Shown one piece after another: positions 45,753 through 58,645 of a DNA stretch of 64,000 bases (positions are counted from its first letter, which is position 1; each line of letters starts with the position of its first letter). The stretch covers positions 23,932,733-23,996,732 of the forward strand of contig OZ024895.1 of the NCBI GenBank assembly GCA_964017195.1, in the 5' to 3' direction. Source of the DNA: Siderastrea radians (lineage: Eukaryota; Cnidaria; Anthozoa; Scleractinia; Rhizangiidae). The translations under genes and the position numbers were made by a program. The notes under the pieces are model-generated. The model was not told the DNA's origin. It saw nothing but the letters and a program-made list of their open reading frames with translations, and ran no database searches.

Positions 45753-48700
45753 ATGCCAAGAAATCAACAGAATGGCACGAACACAAACAACGAAGTGAAC
45801 CAGTGGATATTTATTGCTCCAGGTATGCTCATTATATAAAAATTAGCTCTTTATACAGACACTTCCAATGGGTAAGCGATCTTGATCTTTGAACATCGTG
45901 TTCATAAGCTTTAGCTTAGCATCAAGCCGCTACAAAAACGGTCAAACGTTAAGCTAATTTCTAGCCGTTGTGCATAATGTTGGACGAATTGCTTGAACAA
46001 CAATATAAACGTCTTTATCCGACGTGTTTCACGTCGAATAACGTTTTATCGGTTCCCCGCTTCTTGCAATCTTGCAACTCAAATTTCGATTTAATTTCTT
46101 GATCGTTCACCCAGGGCACATAGCTTAAGTTAATAAACAAGGATAAACGAACTAGCGCATTTCATTAGTTGTCAGTTGTGATTTATAAACTCATGCATGA
46201 ACCTGGCTGTCTATAAATTCATTTGGTCACTTGTGTGTGTTGAGCTTAGCTTATATTGCTGAACTGGTCCACATGAAAAGGAGCATTTTGATACGAAGCT
46301 TAAACAGTCTTTGTTGCTCCAAGTCGCTCCTTTTGATTCATAGAGGCAATATTCTCTTCCCTCGTCCACGGAAGGGAGGCACGTGTGGGCTGCCTAGGTG
46401 CATTCCAAGTTAATACCACCCCAAAGAACACTTGAGGTTTACTCAGTCATTGTATGCCAAAAACTGAAACCCACACTGAACATCTTTTGCATAGAATGTA
46501 GAAGTTTTTAAAGTGTATGTAGGAGTGCTGTAAGCCTATAATTATAATTTCCCCCAGCTTACTGGCCTTGAAGACGAAATTACAAATAAATCTGAGGAAC
46601 AAAGAAAAATCTTTGACCCTGGCGGGATTTGACCTCTGGATCAGATCACCATCGCTCTAACCAACTGAGCTAGGAGGCCAAGCTGGGAGCAGGTTGTAGC
46701 CCTTGCAAAATACAGCCTGGGTGGGCTATAAAACGTACCTACCAATTTTGAATTATGAAGTGTCACCAGTGGATTTTTTTTACCACTGGCACAGCAGAGA
46801 TGTCAATCACCCATTCATTCAGCAACCAATAAAATTATGATAATTATTTTACATCTGGTGTGCACTCACCTTTGTTGCTATGGTATTGTACATGTACGTG
46901 ACCTCATTTTTGGTTTACCCAAATTTTTGGACTTTTCTAACCTAACATCATTCACAGAGAGATGAAAAAGTCATGTGATGTAACAACAAGAACTTAAAAA
47001 ACCACTAGGAGACAAAAAGCAACAGGACTTGAGCAACCCAAAATTTGTTTACAACTCTTATTCTCAGGTGCACCATAAGCAAAGCACACGTGCTGATATG
47101 AACATCCATACGAAAAAGAAGCACATTCAGTGTGACAGAAAAATTGCCCCCAATAAGCGTCAACCAGTAAACTCAGCCAAAATTGATTTGCTGGTGGTGA
47201 CTGATACAAGTCGGTCTTTTTGGAACCAATTTGCACTTAATGAAACTGCTGATACATGAGCCAGTTGGGGTCATCTACTATCTGAATTTCTCAGAAATTG
47301 ATTTCACTGATTTATGTTCTAGAAAAGATAAATAAACTGGCCAACACCTTTACAATAAAAAAAACTGTTGGCCAAACTTTCTGCACTTGTAAGACACAGA
47401 AAATTGCACTTTCAGCCTTGTCGTACATTTGACAATATAAATGTAGATGTACTTTGTTATCAGCAGATTAAAATGGGGCACATAGATATGGGTGAGGGGA
47501 GGAGACTTTTCAGCTTGGTGCAATCCATAAACTGAACCAAGTAAAGGGAAATAACAAACAGTAACAAACATTATTATACTGTTCTAGCTTAAGTCCATAC
47601 TGGGAAATACATGTCTTTCCCCAGTATGGACTTAATGCTAGTATAATAATGTTTGTTATTGTATGCCTCATCTGCAGAGAATGCTGTGCGCACTGATGAA
47701 TGTGGTGACACAGAACCAGTGTTTATTATGATTCCACACCCGAGAACAGGTAAGATTCAAGTATTGTTTTGTGTACGTGTAATCCTTGGATACTTAATAT
47801 ATGGGTTTCTTGACAATAATCAGTCTTAATAAGCAGTAATTATTTAAGTAACCAACTGATTGGCAACTAATTAACCTGCGAATACAGCTGCCTCTCCGTG
47901 CTCCAGCTGCTAGCTGTGTTCAGAGGGGATGCTGCAAGCGGCCGGTGCACGGAGAGGTGGCCATTTTCGAATTTCTTGTAGCCTTCCTATCAAAGCAAGG
48001 CTAAGTGCACAACCTTTCATATGAAAACAAGTTTTCATTCACATGCAAATAAAACTAATTTTCGTATGAAAGGACGTGCACCTAGCTTCGCTTTGATAGG
48101 GAGGTTCAGGACAATTCGGAAATGGCTTATTTTACAGGTACCCTTTTGTCAGAAATTTAAAGGCAGCTATATTACATGTTTTCTCATAAAGTAAAGTACA
48201 GACACCACAATGGATATGCCTTGGTCAATTTTTCTTGAAGGAGAAGGTCACTTCAGAAAGTGTACATTTTTTGTACTCACCAATAAAAAGACCACTTTGA
48301 GTTGAGTTACTGACTGTTAGTTTGAGCTTCCATAGTGCATCCGATCCCAGTGAAAATCCTCTCCAAAGAAGGAAAAAATCATCATCAGGCGACACCACAT
48401 TGGATAGCACTTAGGAGCCTGGCCGCGTATTTGTGTCATTCCGTCCAACTTGAAATTGGCACGAAGCTCAGATGCAGCTGGCCAATTTCAAGAGCATAGC
48501 TTTTTGTCTGCTCTCATTTCTTTTTTGCGGTGCTGTTATGAACTGAAAATGCTGTCGTGCACAGTCACAGACTGTAACATTATGTCCGAAAAAGATCAGG
48601 AAAGAGGTATAACGTTTCACCAGTTGCCTGTATGAAATTCAGACCTAGCAAAGCAGTGGCTCAACCAGCTTTGCCATGAGAAGCGAGTTGCAATTGGCTT

Positions 48701-51700
48701 TCCCGATAAACTGGAAAATGTGTACGTTTTTAACGAGCATTTAATGCTGACAGCTTTTAAACCAACTCCTGGGTGGAAATGCTCGAAGAAGGATTTAAGC
48801 ACACAAGAGAGAAGTCCTGGTATTCTTTGATGCAAGAAATACCTGTATGTTTCACCACAAGCAGTAAATTAAAATCAACACTGAAAGACGATTCAGATTA
48901 AGACCACAAACCCAGGCTCCTAAGCGCTATCCAAAATGGCAGTGGCTGATGATGAATTTTTTCCTTTTTTGGAGAGGAATTTCTTTGGGATCGGATGTAC
49001 AATGGAAGTTCAAACAAGAGTCAGTACCTCAACTCAGTGTGGTCTTTTTATTGGTGAGTACAAAAAATATACAGTTTCTGGAGTGACCTCCTTTAAATTT
49101 CTCTGAAAAGTGGCCATGCAACCACAGTTCTACAATAATACAACACCCACACAATCTCCAGTGCACGTCTTCCTTGCATAAAAGCTTGACCGATGGTTAA
49201 TTGTCGAGGTGCATGTCTGTTTTAAATACTGGGATCGTTCATTGATTGCTTGCCTGCAGTGATGGTACTGTTGGTTTTTATTGTCATTGGGAGAGTTGCT
49301 ACAATGCAGATGTTAAAATTATATTCCTGTGTCTTGCTGCAATTATGGATTGAGTTCCAAATGGTTTGAGGGCTGGGAAAGAGAGAGAAAATACCTGCCC
49401 CAAAGGCCCTGAAATCAGGAAGGAAAGCTAAAGTCACACATGAGCCAAGGAGGCCCACACAGCTGGAGCTTATCCTGGTTTCTGTAGCATGAAGCAACTG
49501 AGAGTATTGCTACTCCCCCCTGGATGGGATACTAGTAGCCCCCAGCAGTATGTCGCCGGTACCCATTTATACACCTGGGTGGAAAGAGACCATGTGGAGT
49601 AAAGTTTCTTGTCTAAGGAAACAACAAGATGATAGGGACTGGGCCTCGAACCACCGACCTTCAGATCTGAAGTCCAATGCTCAAACCAGTACACCACCGC
49701 GCCCCCCATGAAATCAGGAAACACCCTCTCATTTATTTGGTCATAGATTATGCTGCAAGGTATAAATTGTTTGTTTGCAATATATTACAAATACTTAAGA
49801 TGCATTCTGCCTTATTTTAGTGTGGTTTCAGCCTTCGATTGTGAGTGGTCTCTTTCTTCTTTTGTATGATTTTTTTATGGCGTGAGAAGGTCATGCACAG
49901 GGTGATGTATAGAGCCACGAGAGGACTACTTGCACTCTATTATGATCTTTTCTGGCCTTATACACTTAAACTGGCTTCAGCTTCTAATTCGTAAATTATA
50001 ATACATGTAATTATTGTTTGCGGAAGAATAACTATTTGCTGAACTAACTTGTTCATTGTTTCCTGTTTTAGGTAAAGAACTGCAGTTTTTGCTGTCCCAC
50101 TGTGGAGAGAAAGTTTTCGAACTGTTATGTTTTAAAGAAGAGCCAAGATCATGGTTTGTGGAGGATTCTGTCCAGAAAGGTACATGAATATCATTATTTT
50201 AGTGTACAAACAGCAGTTCAGTAACTACCTTAAACACCGGCATATAAGCCACACTCACAGATAAGCTGCACCCCGAGTTTAGAAGCTCAAGATTTGGAAA
50301 AAAATTTTATTTGTCAAAAATTCATAGCCAAGTCATTTCATTCAATGAATATATTGGCTGAAGTGAAGTCCTTTTCACTACGGATCGGTGATTCAATTTG
50401 TAGTCTGAATAAGACTCAAACACGCATTTTAATCCTTCTAACGAGTATAAAAAAGGTACGAAAACGTACTTGAACACAAGGCTGTTTTCCCCAATGAACT
50501 TTTCCCCAGCATTTTTACAGTTAAAGCTATTCACAGTTGTCAACAACGGAGAAACAGTGGGCCATTTACAACACGAGTTCTCGAAGATAGCGTGGTACCG
50601 TTACGTTTTGGACTTTATTTTGGTAATGATTCATGGAAAATTACAGATTTTTTTCCAGATGTTCTCGCAGATAAGCCGCAGCCCCGATTTTGAACGAAGT
50701 TTTATGGTAAAAAGGTGCTGCTTATACGCCGGTGTTTACGGTATATAGAGATAATGAAGGAAAAGAATACTGCCTCTCCCCAATTTATTTAATTTTAAAC
50801 AGAATTGAGCCTAGAATGTGCCTCTTTTTGGTACTGTGCATATGTTCTGTGCATCTTGGAACTGTCAAATGGAATCTTCATACATGTAGTTGGCATTTTG
50901 TGGTTAATTTAAATGGGTGACAACCTCGCTTAAGCTTGGTGTTACCACTAATTTTTGTTTTTCTTACTTTAGATGGAAGTCTCTTTGTCATAACACCAGT
51001 AGACCCATTGTTCCTTATCTTACCATACCTCACTAAATATTCTCAAAAGGTAATTTTAATCTCATATTTCAGTGCTTTACATGGGGTTTAACAGTCATGG
51101 TTGTACAAAATCACCATCTACATAAAGCTAGTAAAAGAAAGTACAGACAATACATGGAAATTGCATTTTGAATTAAAAGAAAAAGAGCTCAGGGACCAAC
51201 AATCAGTTTGTGGAATGTAATGCCAGATGAAGTAGAGCATTCTGTTTCCCTTGATGTATTTAAAAGTTAAATATTAAAAAATCATACCCTACATACACCA
51301 ATAGACTGATGCGACCCTAAAATAAATAAATAAATAAATAAATAAGTAAATAAATAATCATCATTTCTAGAACAGAAATATATCTTTAAACATTACTGTT
51401 GTCTATCATTCAATCATTTATACAATTGCCTATTATCTCTACTATTTTGTTATTCAGTTGTATGTACTAGGGTACCGTCTGCATCTTTTGAATATTCTTA
51501 GATTTTGATTTTGGGGAACTTGCTCCATTTCCAAGGGAGACTGCATCAATCGATTGCATCATGTCATAAAAGAAAGCAATTTATGTAGTCTCACTTGGAA
51601 ACGGAGCAAGTTGCCGTTGACAACATGGTAATTTGAACGTTAAAACTTTGTGACCAAACTTCTCTTGTGCCTTACTCAACTGAAAATCGTAGTAACAGAA

Positions 51701-54700
51701 CCAAGCAATAGAACCAACATTACAATGTTAAAAATTTTAGAGCATTTTGTTATCTTGTTATGGCTTTCTGTGGCAAAAATGGTTAGGTCTTAAAATATAC
51801 ATGTAAAACATGTTTAAGGAACACTGGGAAATCTCAGTATTGTAAATAATTTGTTATTGTTTCAAAGGCAGCAAACCACATCATCATGTAACATGTATCA
51901 TGTGACATGTTTTGTATCATACAAGTAGTTAAAGAGTTTTGGCTGAGATTAAAGAAATTTTTTCCTCCCTGCCTACTTGCACATGCCAGGCCTGTCCCCT
52001 TGCAGTAAGTGATTTTTGCTTGTGGTGAAAACTTGTATGAAAGGCAAATTACTTGGTACTATTAGTGCCAAGACCTGTTAGCCTGCGTAGCAGGCGTAAA
52101 CGGGGAAGGGGAAGGGGAGCGGGAGAAAAATGGGGTTCTGCGAGCTAGGGACGAGGGAACGCCTGCTACAAAGACCCCCATTTTTTCATCTCCGCCCACC
52201 GATTTTTATGTAATCCAATTAAGTTAACTGTCAATGCAACCACCAATGAGAAACAGGCGCGCGCTTTTTTGCATGACTGACTTCACGCAGGAATTCAATG
52301 AAGCGTCTAAAAATAAAGTTAGGATGAGAATTCTTTTTCAAATCAAAGAGCATTTTATGTAATTGAACAACACTCAACGGCGCTTATTTTCGAAATAAGA
52401 GACACAAAGCTTTTCACAATAAAAAGATGTATTAAGATAAACTCCCCTTTGCTTCTGAAAATCAAACGCGTTCAATTTTCGCTTCTAGGAAAGGTACAGG
52501 ATGTAAGCTTATTTTAAAACACGCAAGCGAAGAACCACGATACATTTTGAACGGCATTAAATTGACCGAACTGCACGTTTTTCAAAGGTTACGCAAAAGC
52601 CATAATATGAAGAAACGGGCAATTATAAAAATAAATATTTCAATACAAATTTACAATCAAAAATGTAATTTACTTTACCATGGATTCCCTACAAAGTCAA
52701 CAGCTTGAGTGATGTCTTGCAACGGCAGATATCTCTTTAAAAGAACCATCTGTTCTCAAAGAATAATTCCTTCGCTTATAGTGTTGAGCATTTCTTAGGG
52801 CTTCTTCCGATTTATAGTTCTCAAAAGGCGAGTCTTCATTCCGATAACGGGATATTTACACTGCCTTGAAATTCACGCGTGAAACGGTGCAATGCTTGTT
52901 TAAAATCTTCTCTGACAACGACAAAATCTTTACTTTCTAGGACTATAACCCGTTGGCAAAACCGCTAAAACATCTCGTCCCTTCAGAAGAGCTCTAAACT
53001 GCCGTTTCTCGCTCTGGTTTCAAGATAATTTCGCTACCAAGTTGAAATATTCTAACAGCACGTCCTCGTCAAATTACGTGATTCTCGTGGGACTTGCTGT
53101 CAAAAATTAACCAATCAGAATTTTGCGGCCGCTGGCGGCCGCAGAAATGAAAAAATAGGGGTCTTTGTAGCAGGCGTTCCCTCGTCCCTAGCCCCCAGTC
53201 CCCCCAGTTCTCCCGTGTCCTCGCTCCCCTTCCCCTTCCCCGTTTCCGCCTGCTGCGCAGGCTAAGACCTGTGAATTGGAAAAATCTCTAATAAAAATTT
53301 AATTCTTCATTGCAAGTTGTCCTGTTTGTAACACTGGCTTTGCATGTGTGTGCACTTACTGTTTACTTTCCTGTGATCTGTAGTTCAGAACCCTAGAGCA
53401 GTTATTGATGGATGAAGGACATCCCTCTGTTAGTATGCTGACAGGTTGTCTAACATCTGACGAGCTGCTTAACATCTGTGACATTAAGGGTGATGATGAT
53501 CTGCAAGTTTACAGACTCAATAACGACAAGACTATTGCGTGGTTAAAAGCAAAGGTACATATCTTGAAGTGATTGATTAGAACAAATATTGAGTTTGAAT
53601 GTTGTTTAAGTAAAATAAATTAAAAATAATGATGATGACGGTGTTTGTTGGTGGCAAACAGATCAATAGACCATTTTCATGATGGTGTTTTTTACTGCAA
53701 GTACAAAAATCCTTCATTTTTTTGTTTCCTCGTTCTAATCAAGGATATTGTTATGTGAAACCCTCAGGAACTACAGAATGTATTTTAAATAAAAAGAAAG
53801 GAAAAATGGAATGCATCCTGGCAGTTGAAGTATCGTAACGTGATGCTCACAACCTGTTTTTGCTGATGCCAAAGGCAGAGGCAAGTAATTGATCATCAGG
53901 ACACTGACAAATCGTGGTATTACCTGGTAATTGTTTGGGAAAAAGTGAGCTCATTACAATCACATATCTTCTTGCCATTCGACCTGCAGTGGGTTTAAGT
54001 TCAAAACAGATGGTATTAAATTTAGACCATTTTGACCATTATCATTTTGCAGGCAGATGTTTGTAGTGGCAATTTCTGTTTATTTCTGCATTTTTTTTAA
54101 AGGTTGAACAGACAGCTGATAGCATTTCATCGAGTGGGGTTCATGTGTCAAAAGGCTCCCAAAGTGCGACCTTTGTTAGAAGTAGAAGGCACACAGATGC
54201 CACTAGAGGTACAAACAGCTCATGTAGTACATACATGTAGTACGTGGTAAATGTCTGGAATATGTACTTGCTTATGAATTCATCCGAAAAATATTGATCT
54301 TTAAGTTTGTAAATTTGTAAATGAATTGCCCTTGTTCCATTGTATCACTTACATTCAGTACTAGAGCTCTGTTTTATAGATTGTTAAAGAAAACGTATTA
54401 CAAAAAAGTACTAAACCCCTGCCTGCAGCTGAGGCTCAGTTTGTCTTTCAAAACCCTCCAAACTCCCTATCATGTTTGCATGGGTGCCCATTTGTTGCAC
54501 ACCATTTCTAATATATAGTCAAGGTCAGAAATGCTTTGACCTCCTCCAAAAATAAGGCACCGCTTTGAAGACACAAAAGGCTCTTTATTTACATCTAGGT
54601 TCAAAGCTCAAGTTTAATTTTGAAGTACACTGTACATGTAATTACATGTACAGGTTAGCAGACAGAAAGTTTTACTGAGTGCAGCATAACTATATTCACT

Positions 54701-57700
54701 ATATTCATGAATGTATCAACTTCAGTGCACCAGAGTGTATTATGGTATTTTTAATAGTTAATGCTGCTTTGAACTTTCAGTGTTATAATAATGTATATAT
54801 TAATTTTTTCAGTCGACTATGTGAGATATGCCTTTGGTCTAGTGTCAGATTATCTATCTTCACAATGGTCTGAAAGTCTGAAGGAATCTTTAAGGTAAAG
54901 AGTAGGTCTTACAGACAAAACAGGATTGGTATTCCCTCAAAGAATAAATTTAGTGAAGTTGATTATAATATTTGAAATATTGATTTCATTATGTGTGAAT
55001 GAAGACTGAAAGATTCAAAACTGATACTCAATCTGATAGCCATCTTTTGACTGGATCAATGTGCCAGGCATGTGGAAATTTGGCAGGTTTCCTAAACTGC
55101 CTTTCAATGGTCATCTGGTTTAGATTTATCTCATCTTTTCTTTGCACTACCAGTTTTTCTATTCAAATCTGAATTGCCAAAAAAAGCATCATTCCACATT
55201 TCAAAGAGTGGATTATTGTTGGTTGTTAAAACTGCAACACAGGGCATTTTGAAATGGAGAAAAGCAAAATGGGACGCTCCCTCCCCTGCCCCCCCCCCCC
55301 AAACCGGAGGGCCTCTCCCATGTCCCATCTATTTCCATGATAACTGGTAAGAGGAAACAGAATAATAGAGACATAAAGCTACCCTAAGTTAATCCTGTTC
55401 AAGGTATCTGATCACGTGCCATCTTTGATTCCTGTACCAGTATCACAGATGAGGCACAGTTGTCATCCCCAGAAGGACCCCCTACAAAGGTAAGAATTGT
55501 GACTCTGAAATACTGTACATGCAGCTCATAAGATTCTAGGGTGGATTTATTTAGTCACCTTCAGTTTACCTGCAACTCTCATGCCCACAAGAGACTTCAG
55601 ACAGAATGAATTTATTTATTCACCTATATGTGAAAAATGTGTAGAGTCAGTGAGAATTAAGAATGACGATACTTAGCTTATTCAATGAGAGAACCGGTTT
55701 CAAAATTTGTGAGCCCTTTACAAGACATAGGGCAACTGGTGGCACCATTTTTGTTTTGAACTGACATGAAGCGTCTTTTTAATAAAAATATGGATAACTT
55801 CAAATCCAATTTTCTCTCACGGGGTCAGCCTGGGAGCAAAAGTATCGATAAGTTCTTCTTATCTGTTCTCAAAATGTGACCGTGCTATAAGTGTTTTTTG
55901 GTAACTTAATTTTTGCACTTACTGCTCGAACGTTGAGTGGAAATCTTCTTAAAGTGATAATATTGTGCGGCAAGGCATCAAGCGTAATGAACTCAGGTTG
56001 CTTGGTTTAAGAGGATGTGCAAAACAATCACTGATGTATCATTTGACCTCTGGATGACCTATTTACACACCTGCAACAATTTTTTTTAATTGGCCTTGTA
56101 ACAGTTATCCCTCAGCTATTGAAGTATCAGCCACAGCTTAATAAACACCAGAAATAGAATGAGGCCTCTGAAATGTAAATGTAGGAGTGAGAGTTTCTTA
56201 TTCAAACTGCCTAAAATGTAGCTCAGCATTTAAATGTCAAGGCCTTTAATGTAGCAAATTTCACCACTTTGTTTCTGGTATTCTAAAAATGAAAGGCCAT
56301 AGTCTTGATACAGAAGTGGGGGGGGGGACCCTTAACCCCCACTATATTTGCAAAGAGCTTGTCTTAAATTTCACATGCTAAAACCTTCAGCCTTTGGTTT
56401 GCAAGCCCTCGTTGAGTCGTTATGATTCACCACTTTCTTCCCTTTGTGAAATTTTAACATAAAACATGCTTTTCTTTTCCATTTATCCTCCATTAACACT
56501 GTCATTTTTCTTTACCTGTGAAGCAATGAACTGTACAGCTCTGGCTATTTCACATAAAGTGTGGCTTGAAATTTTTGCAGATCACAGATTTTTGTGTTTT
56601 GTTGAAGTAGATTTTCACAAATTTGGATTTTTGACTTTACCACTGCAAAAAAAATTTCATGGATTCGGGCAATTTTCTCCCTAGTATTTGACGTATAAAA
56701 CTTGTATACAGCAACAACAGATATAATGTTGTCTTGTTTGTTTTAATTCTTTACTGTCCTCATGTTGTGAGTCATCGGTGTGATTTTGCATGCCATCTGG
56801 GCTGGGAGAAACACAGAGCCAACTATAATTGCTTTAATTCTCTTTGGCAGGAGAGGGTCTCGTTATTTTACGGTTGTTATCAAATTTATCCAGAGGCCAC
56901 AGAGACTATTTGTCATCTTTTTGTAAAGAGGAGGGTTATGATATTTTTTTCTCAGTCAATTTAACTGAAATTTAGTATTTCTATTGTAAATACATGGAGT
57001 AAATTTCTGCAGATAATTTTCTAGATGAAGTTCATTTTTAGAAAGTTAAATCCTGCAAAAATTTTATGCCACATGTACGGTACACCGAAAAAGTGTTTTT
57101 TCTGCAAGTTCCTTTTTGAGTGGATGCATTATTTGTTTCTTGCTTCTTTTTATCTAGAGAGCTAAAGTTTCTGATGAGATTCCAGAAGCTACAGAAGACT
57201 ATTCCAAAGAATTCAGCAAGTTGAGCTCCAAGACAGAAAATGAAAAGGTCCTTTACTTCAAAATACTGTTTACTGATTTTAGGTACACTGTACAACGTAG
57301 TTAAGAGAGTGAAATTGAGCTGTTGTTTGGACGATAAAAAATAAGTTGAAAGGTGGGGTTACATTGCAGTGAAACATAACCAATTCGAGCTGTCTGTACA
57401 AAATTGAATGAAATGCACAGATACAATACGAGATCCACAGCTTTAGGTCATTACCATCAGAAAGACGTTAAGACCAAGTTCTGTCGGCTGAGGACAGTTG
57501 AAGCTCTGTCCGCTGAAGACGAGTATGTTGAAGTTAACAGTTTACTACAAATGGGGCGAGGAAGGCTCACTTAAAAAATTCCTTGCCCCTTTCTTCTTGC
57601 CAGCTGGCATTGCTCACTGGCTTGCAAATCCCATCTCCTCCGCCAAGTTACTCATTTGAGTAACTCACGAAGTGAACCTGAGCCTGCTGCAGACTAGTTT

Positions 57701-58134
57701 AGCTCTTCCTTCCTGTGAACTGTTTGTTCCTTGCATAAGTTAACATTTTGAATGAAGATTGCTGTACCTTGTGATTTTATTCACAGATCGAAAAGTTCTA
57801 GCCACCTAAATTGAAGCAAGATTTTAGTCTGGAAGCAGGAAGGGTTAAGAAGGCATTGTTGTAGGAAATCATAATTAGAATTTTGTAAAATGGCCAGATA
57901 GTATTCTTTTTACAAAGGAGTATGAATACTGTAGCTGTTGACTGTACTCTCCATCAACATCAATTTTTTCTATTACACTCGGTGACTTATTGTAACTCTG
58001 TTTTTTTCTTCTTTTATTAGACTGGTACAAAGTTAACAGCGGCTCAGAAGTCATTAGCAAAGGTTGATAAAAAAGGAATGAAATCAATATCAAGCTTTTT
58101 TGGAGGTGGTGCAAAGAAGACCAAGAAAAAGTAG
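45753..58134 (+). CDS. RNASEH2B: RNASEH2B, ribonuclease H2 subunit B (complete, 10 exons)
   Basis: RNase H2 is a nuclear trimer that removes single ribonucleotides and RNA:DNA hybrids. Subunit B pairs with C in a triple-barrel fold and links the enzyme to PCNA. Exons: 45753-45822, 47678-47749, 50072-50179, 50973-51049, 53384-53554, 54103-54208, 54813-54894, 55441-55489, 57158-57247, 58021-58134. They sum to 939 nt, 312 residues plus stop, the same length as the human protein, with all phases consistent and GT..AG ends. Diagnostic segments are WFVEDSVQKDGSLFVITPVD then PLFLILPYLTK in exons 3-4, TIAWLKAKVEQTA, VDYVRYAFGLVSDYL in exon 7 and the C-terminal TAAQKSLAKVDKKGMKSISS followed by FFG. 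The MKSISSFFG end is a PCNA-interacting (PIP-box-like) motif, and AKKTKKK is a basic tail. The ATG at 45753 is the first in frame. No damage was seen. Confidence 0.96.
46560..46700 (-). mobile_element. tRNA-derived SINE or tRNA pseudogene
   Basis: On the minus strand, CTAGCTCAGTTGGTTAGAGC (A box, D arm) and AGAGGTCAAATCCCGCC (B box, T arm) are tRNA-like. The anticodon stem and acceptor stem do not pair properly. It lies in RNASEH2B intron 1. A retroposed tRNA-derived sequence is more likely than a working tRNA. Confidence 0.65.
47563..47661. mobile_element. short inverted-repeat element beside RNASEH2B exon 2
   Basis: Arms ACAAACATTATTATACTG...TTAAGTCCATACTGGG and CCCAGTATGGACTTAA...GTATAATAATGTTTGT with a loop of about 15 bp. 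It ends about 15 bp before the exon-2 acceptor at 47676-47677. Confidence 0.88.
47983..48110. mobile_element. short inverted-repeat element
   Basis: CCTTCCTATCAAAGCAAGGC and CCTTTCATATGAAAAC are mirrored by GTATGAAAGG and CTTCGCTTTGATAGGGAGG at 48066-48110. Confidence 0.8.
48221..49105 (+). mobile_element. TIR element (about 200-bp arms) with a broken THAP-domain sequence
   Basis: Left arm about 48221-48425 and right arm about 48910-49105 are reverse complements (GTACATTTTTTGTACTCACC, AAAAAGACCAC, CTTAGGAGCCTGG). The interior plus-strand frame from 48549 reads MLSCTVTDCNIMSEKDQERG then ITFHQLPV, stops (TGA), and continues in frame as LAKQWLNQL...VYVFNEHLMLTAF. This spacing of C..C, the F..P block and E-H is that of a THAP zinc finger, the DNA-binding domain of P-element and Kolobok-type transposases and their host derivatives. 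The stop and the lack of a catalytic region make it non-autonomous. It lies in RNASEH2B intron 2. Confidence 0.75.
49425..49707 (-). mobile_element. tRNA-derived SINE, copy 2
   Basis: Reverse-complement relative of 17432-17735 along the whole body. The tRNA-like head lies at the right end (GGTTCGAGGCCC on the minus strand). Diverged by point changes and small indels. Confidence 0.85.
50228..50749. mobile_element. about 0.5 kb inverted-repeat element
   Basis: TAAACACCGGCATATAAGCC...CAGATAAGCTGCACCCC at the left is mirrored by CGCAGATAAGCCGCAGCCCC...GCTTATACGCCGGTGTTTA at 50660-50743. It lies in RNASEH2B intron 3. Confidence 0.75.
51319..51356 (+). repeat. (AAAT)n microsatellite
   Basis: About nine AAAT units with one G substitution, in RNASEH2B intron 4. 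Confidence 0.93.
52079..53264. mobile_element. 1186-bp hAT-like non-autonomous transposon with 8-bp target duplication
   Basis: Termini TAGCCTGCGTAGCAGGCG and CGCCTGCTGCGCAGGCTA with terminal inverted repeats of about 110 bp (including AACGCCTGCTACAAAGACCC). Perfect 8-bp duplication AGACCTGT at 52071-52078 and 53265-53272. Eight-base duplication is typical of hAT elements. No transposase frame was seen. It sits in RNASEH2B intron 4. Confidence 0.92.
55490..57157. other. RNASEH2B intron 8, no other feature seen
   Basis: AT-rich intron with a G-run near 56318-56327. No repeat of note. Confidence 0.5.
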
Positions 58135-58363
58135 CAAATTACTGGCTCCACTGTTGTGGCCGAACATTGCGGTCTTTGAAAAAGGTACATTTGAGCAGTG
58201 AGTCAGGGAATTGCATCTGACAATGTTAAATTGAGAAAATCCATGCCAGAGGATGTACAGTGTGCACTGCAGTCAGGGAAAATTTGGAGAAAAGCTGTTC
58301 TTTTATTGTGGTCGGGAATAAGTTGGCAAAATTTGCTTCAAATTAGGGAAATTATATATTCAA

Positions 58364-58508
58364 CAAAATTTTGGATTTATCAACTAAGTTGATAAGGTAG
58401 ATTGGCCACCGTAAAGAGATTGAAAGCTGACGTTTCGAGCGTTAGCCCGTCGTCAGAGCGGTGGCCAATCTACCTTATCAACTTAGTCGATAAATCCAAA
58501 ATTTTGTG
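58364..58508. mobile_element. Penelope-type hairpin terminal-repeat remnant
   Basis: Arms CAAAATTTTGGATTTATCAA...GGTAGATTGGCCACCG (58364-58411) and their reverse complement (58460-58508) enclose a hammerhead-like core. Terminal repeats carrying hammerhead motifs are characteristic of Penelope-like elements. It lies about 230 bp after the RNASEH2B stop, so it is probably in or near its 3' UTR. Confidence 0.7.
58424..58462 (-). ncRNA. hammerhead ribozyme-like motif
   Basis: On the minus strand the order is CTGACGA, a short GGGC/GCTC stem with a TAAC loop, CGAAAC, then GTCAGC. This contains both conserved hammerhead cores (CUGANGA and GAAA). Activity is not shown. Confidence 0.6.
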
Positions 58509-58554
58509 TTTCATGTCCCCACCGACGCAGCACCACAGTTTCTTTAAAAATTAA

Positions 58555-58645
58555 CCCCCTTGTTTATGTATTCTACAAGTTTGGCGGCATTTGATCCCTG
58601 GTGGTTGCAATGCTAGTGCAACCACTGAGCTATCAAGCCCTTGGT
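58555..58645 (-). mobile_element. tRNA-derived SINE-like sequence
   Basis: Minus strand: TTGATAGCTCAGTGGTTGC (A box) and CCAGGGATCAAATGCCGCC (B box). No convincing full cloverleaf. Confidence 0.55.

Noticed and set aside
46604..46690. A functional tRNA gene
   Set aside because: A and B boxes are present, but acceptor and anticodon stems do not pair. The sequence is better read as tRNA-derived SINE or pseudogene.
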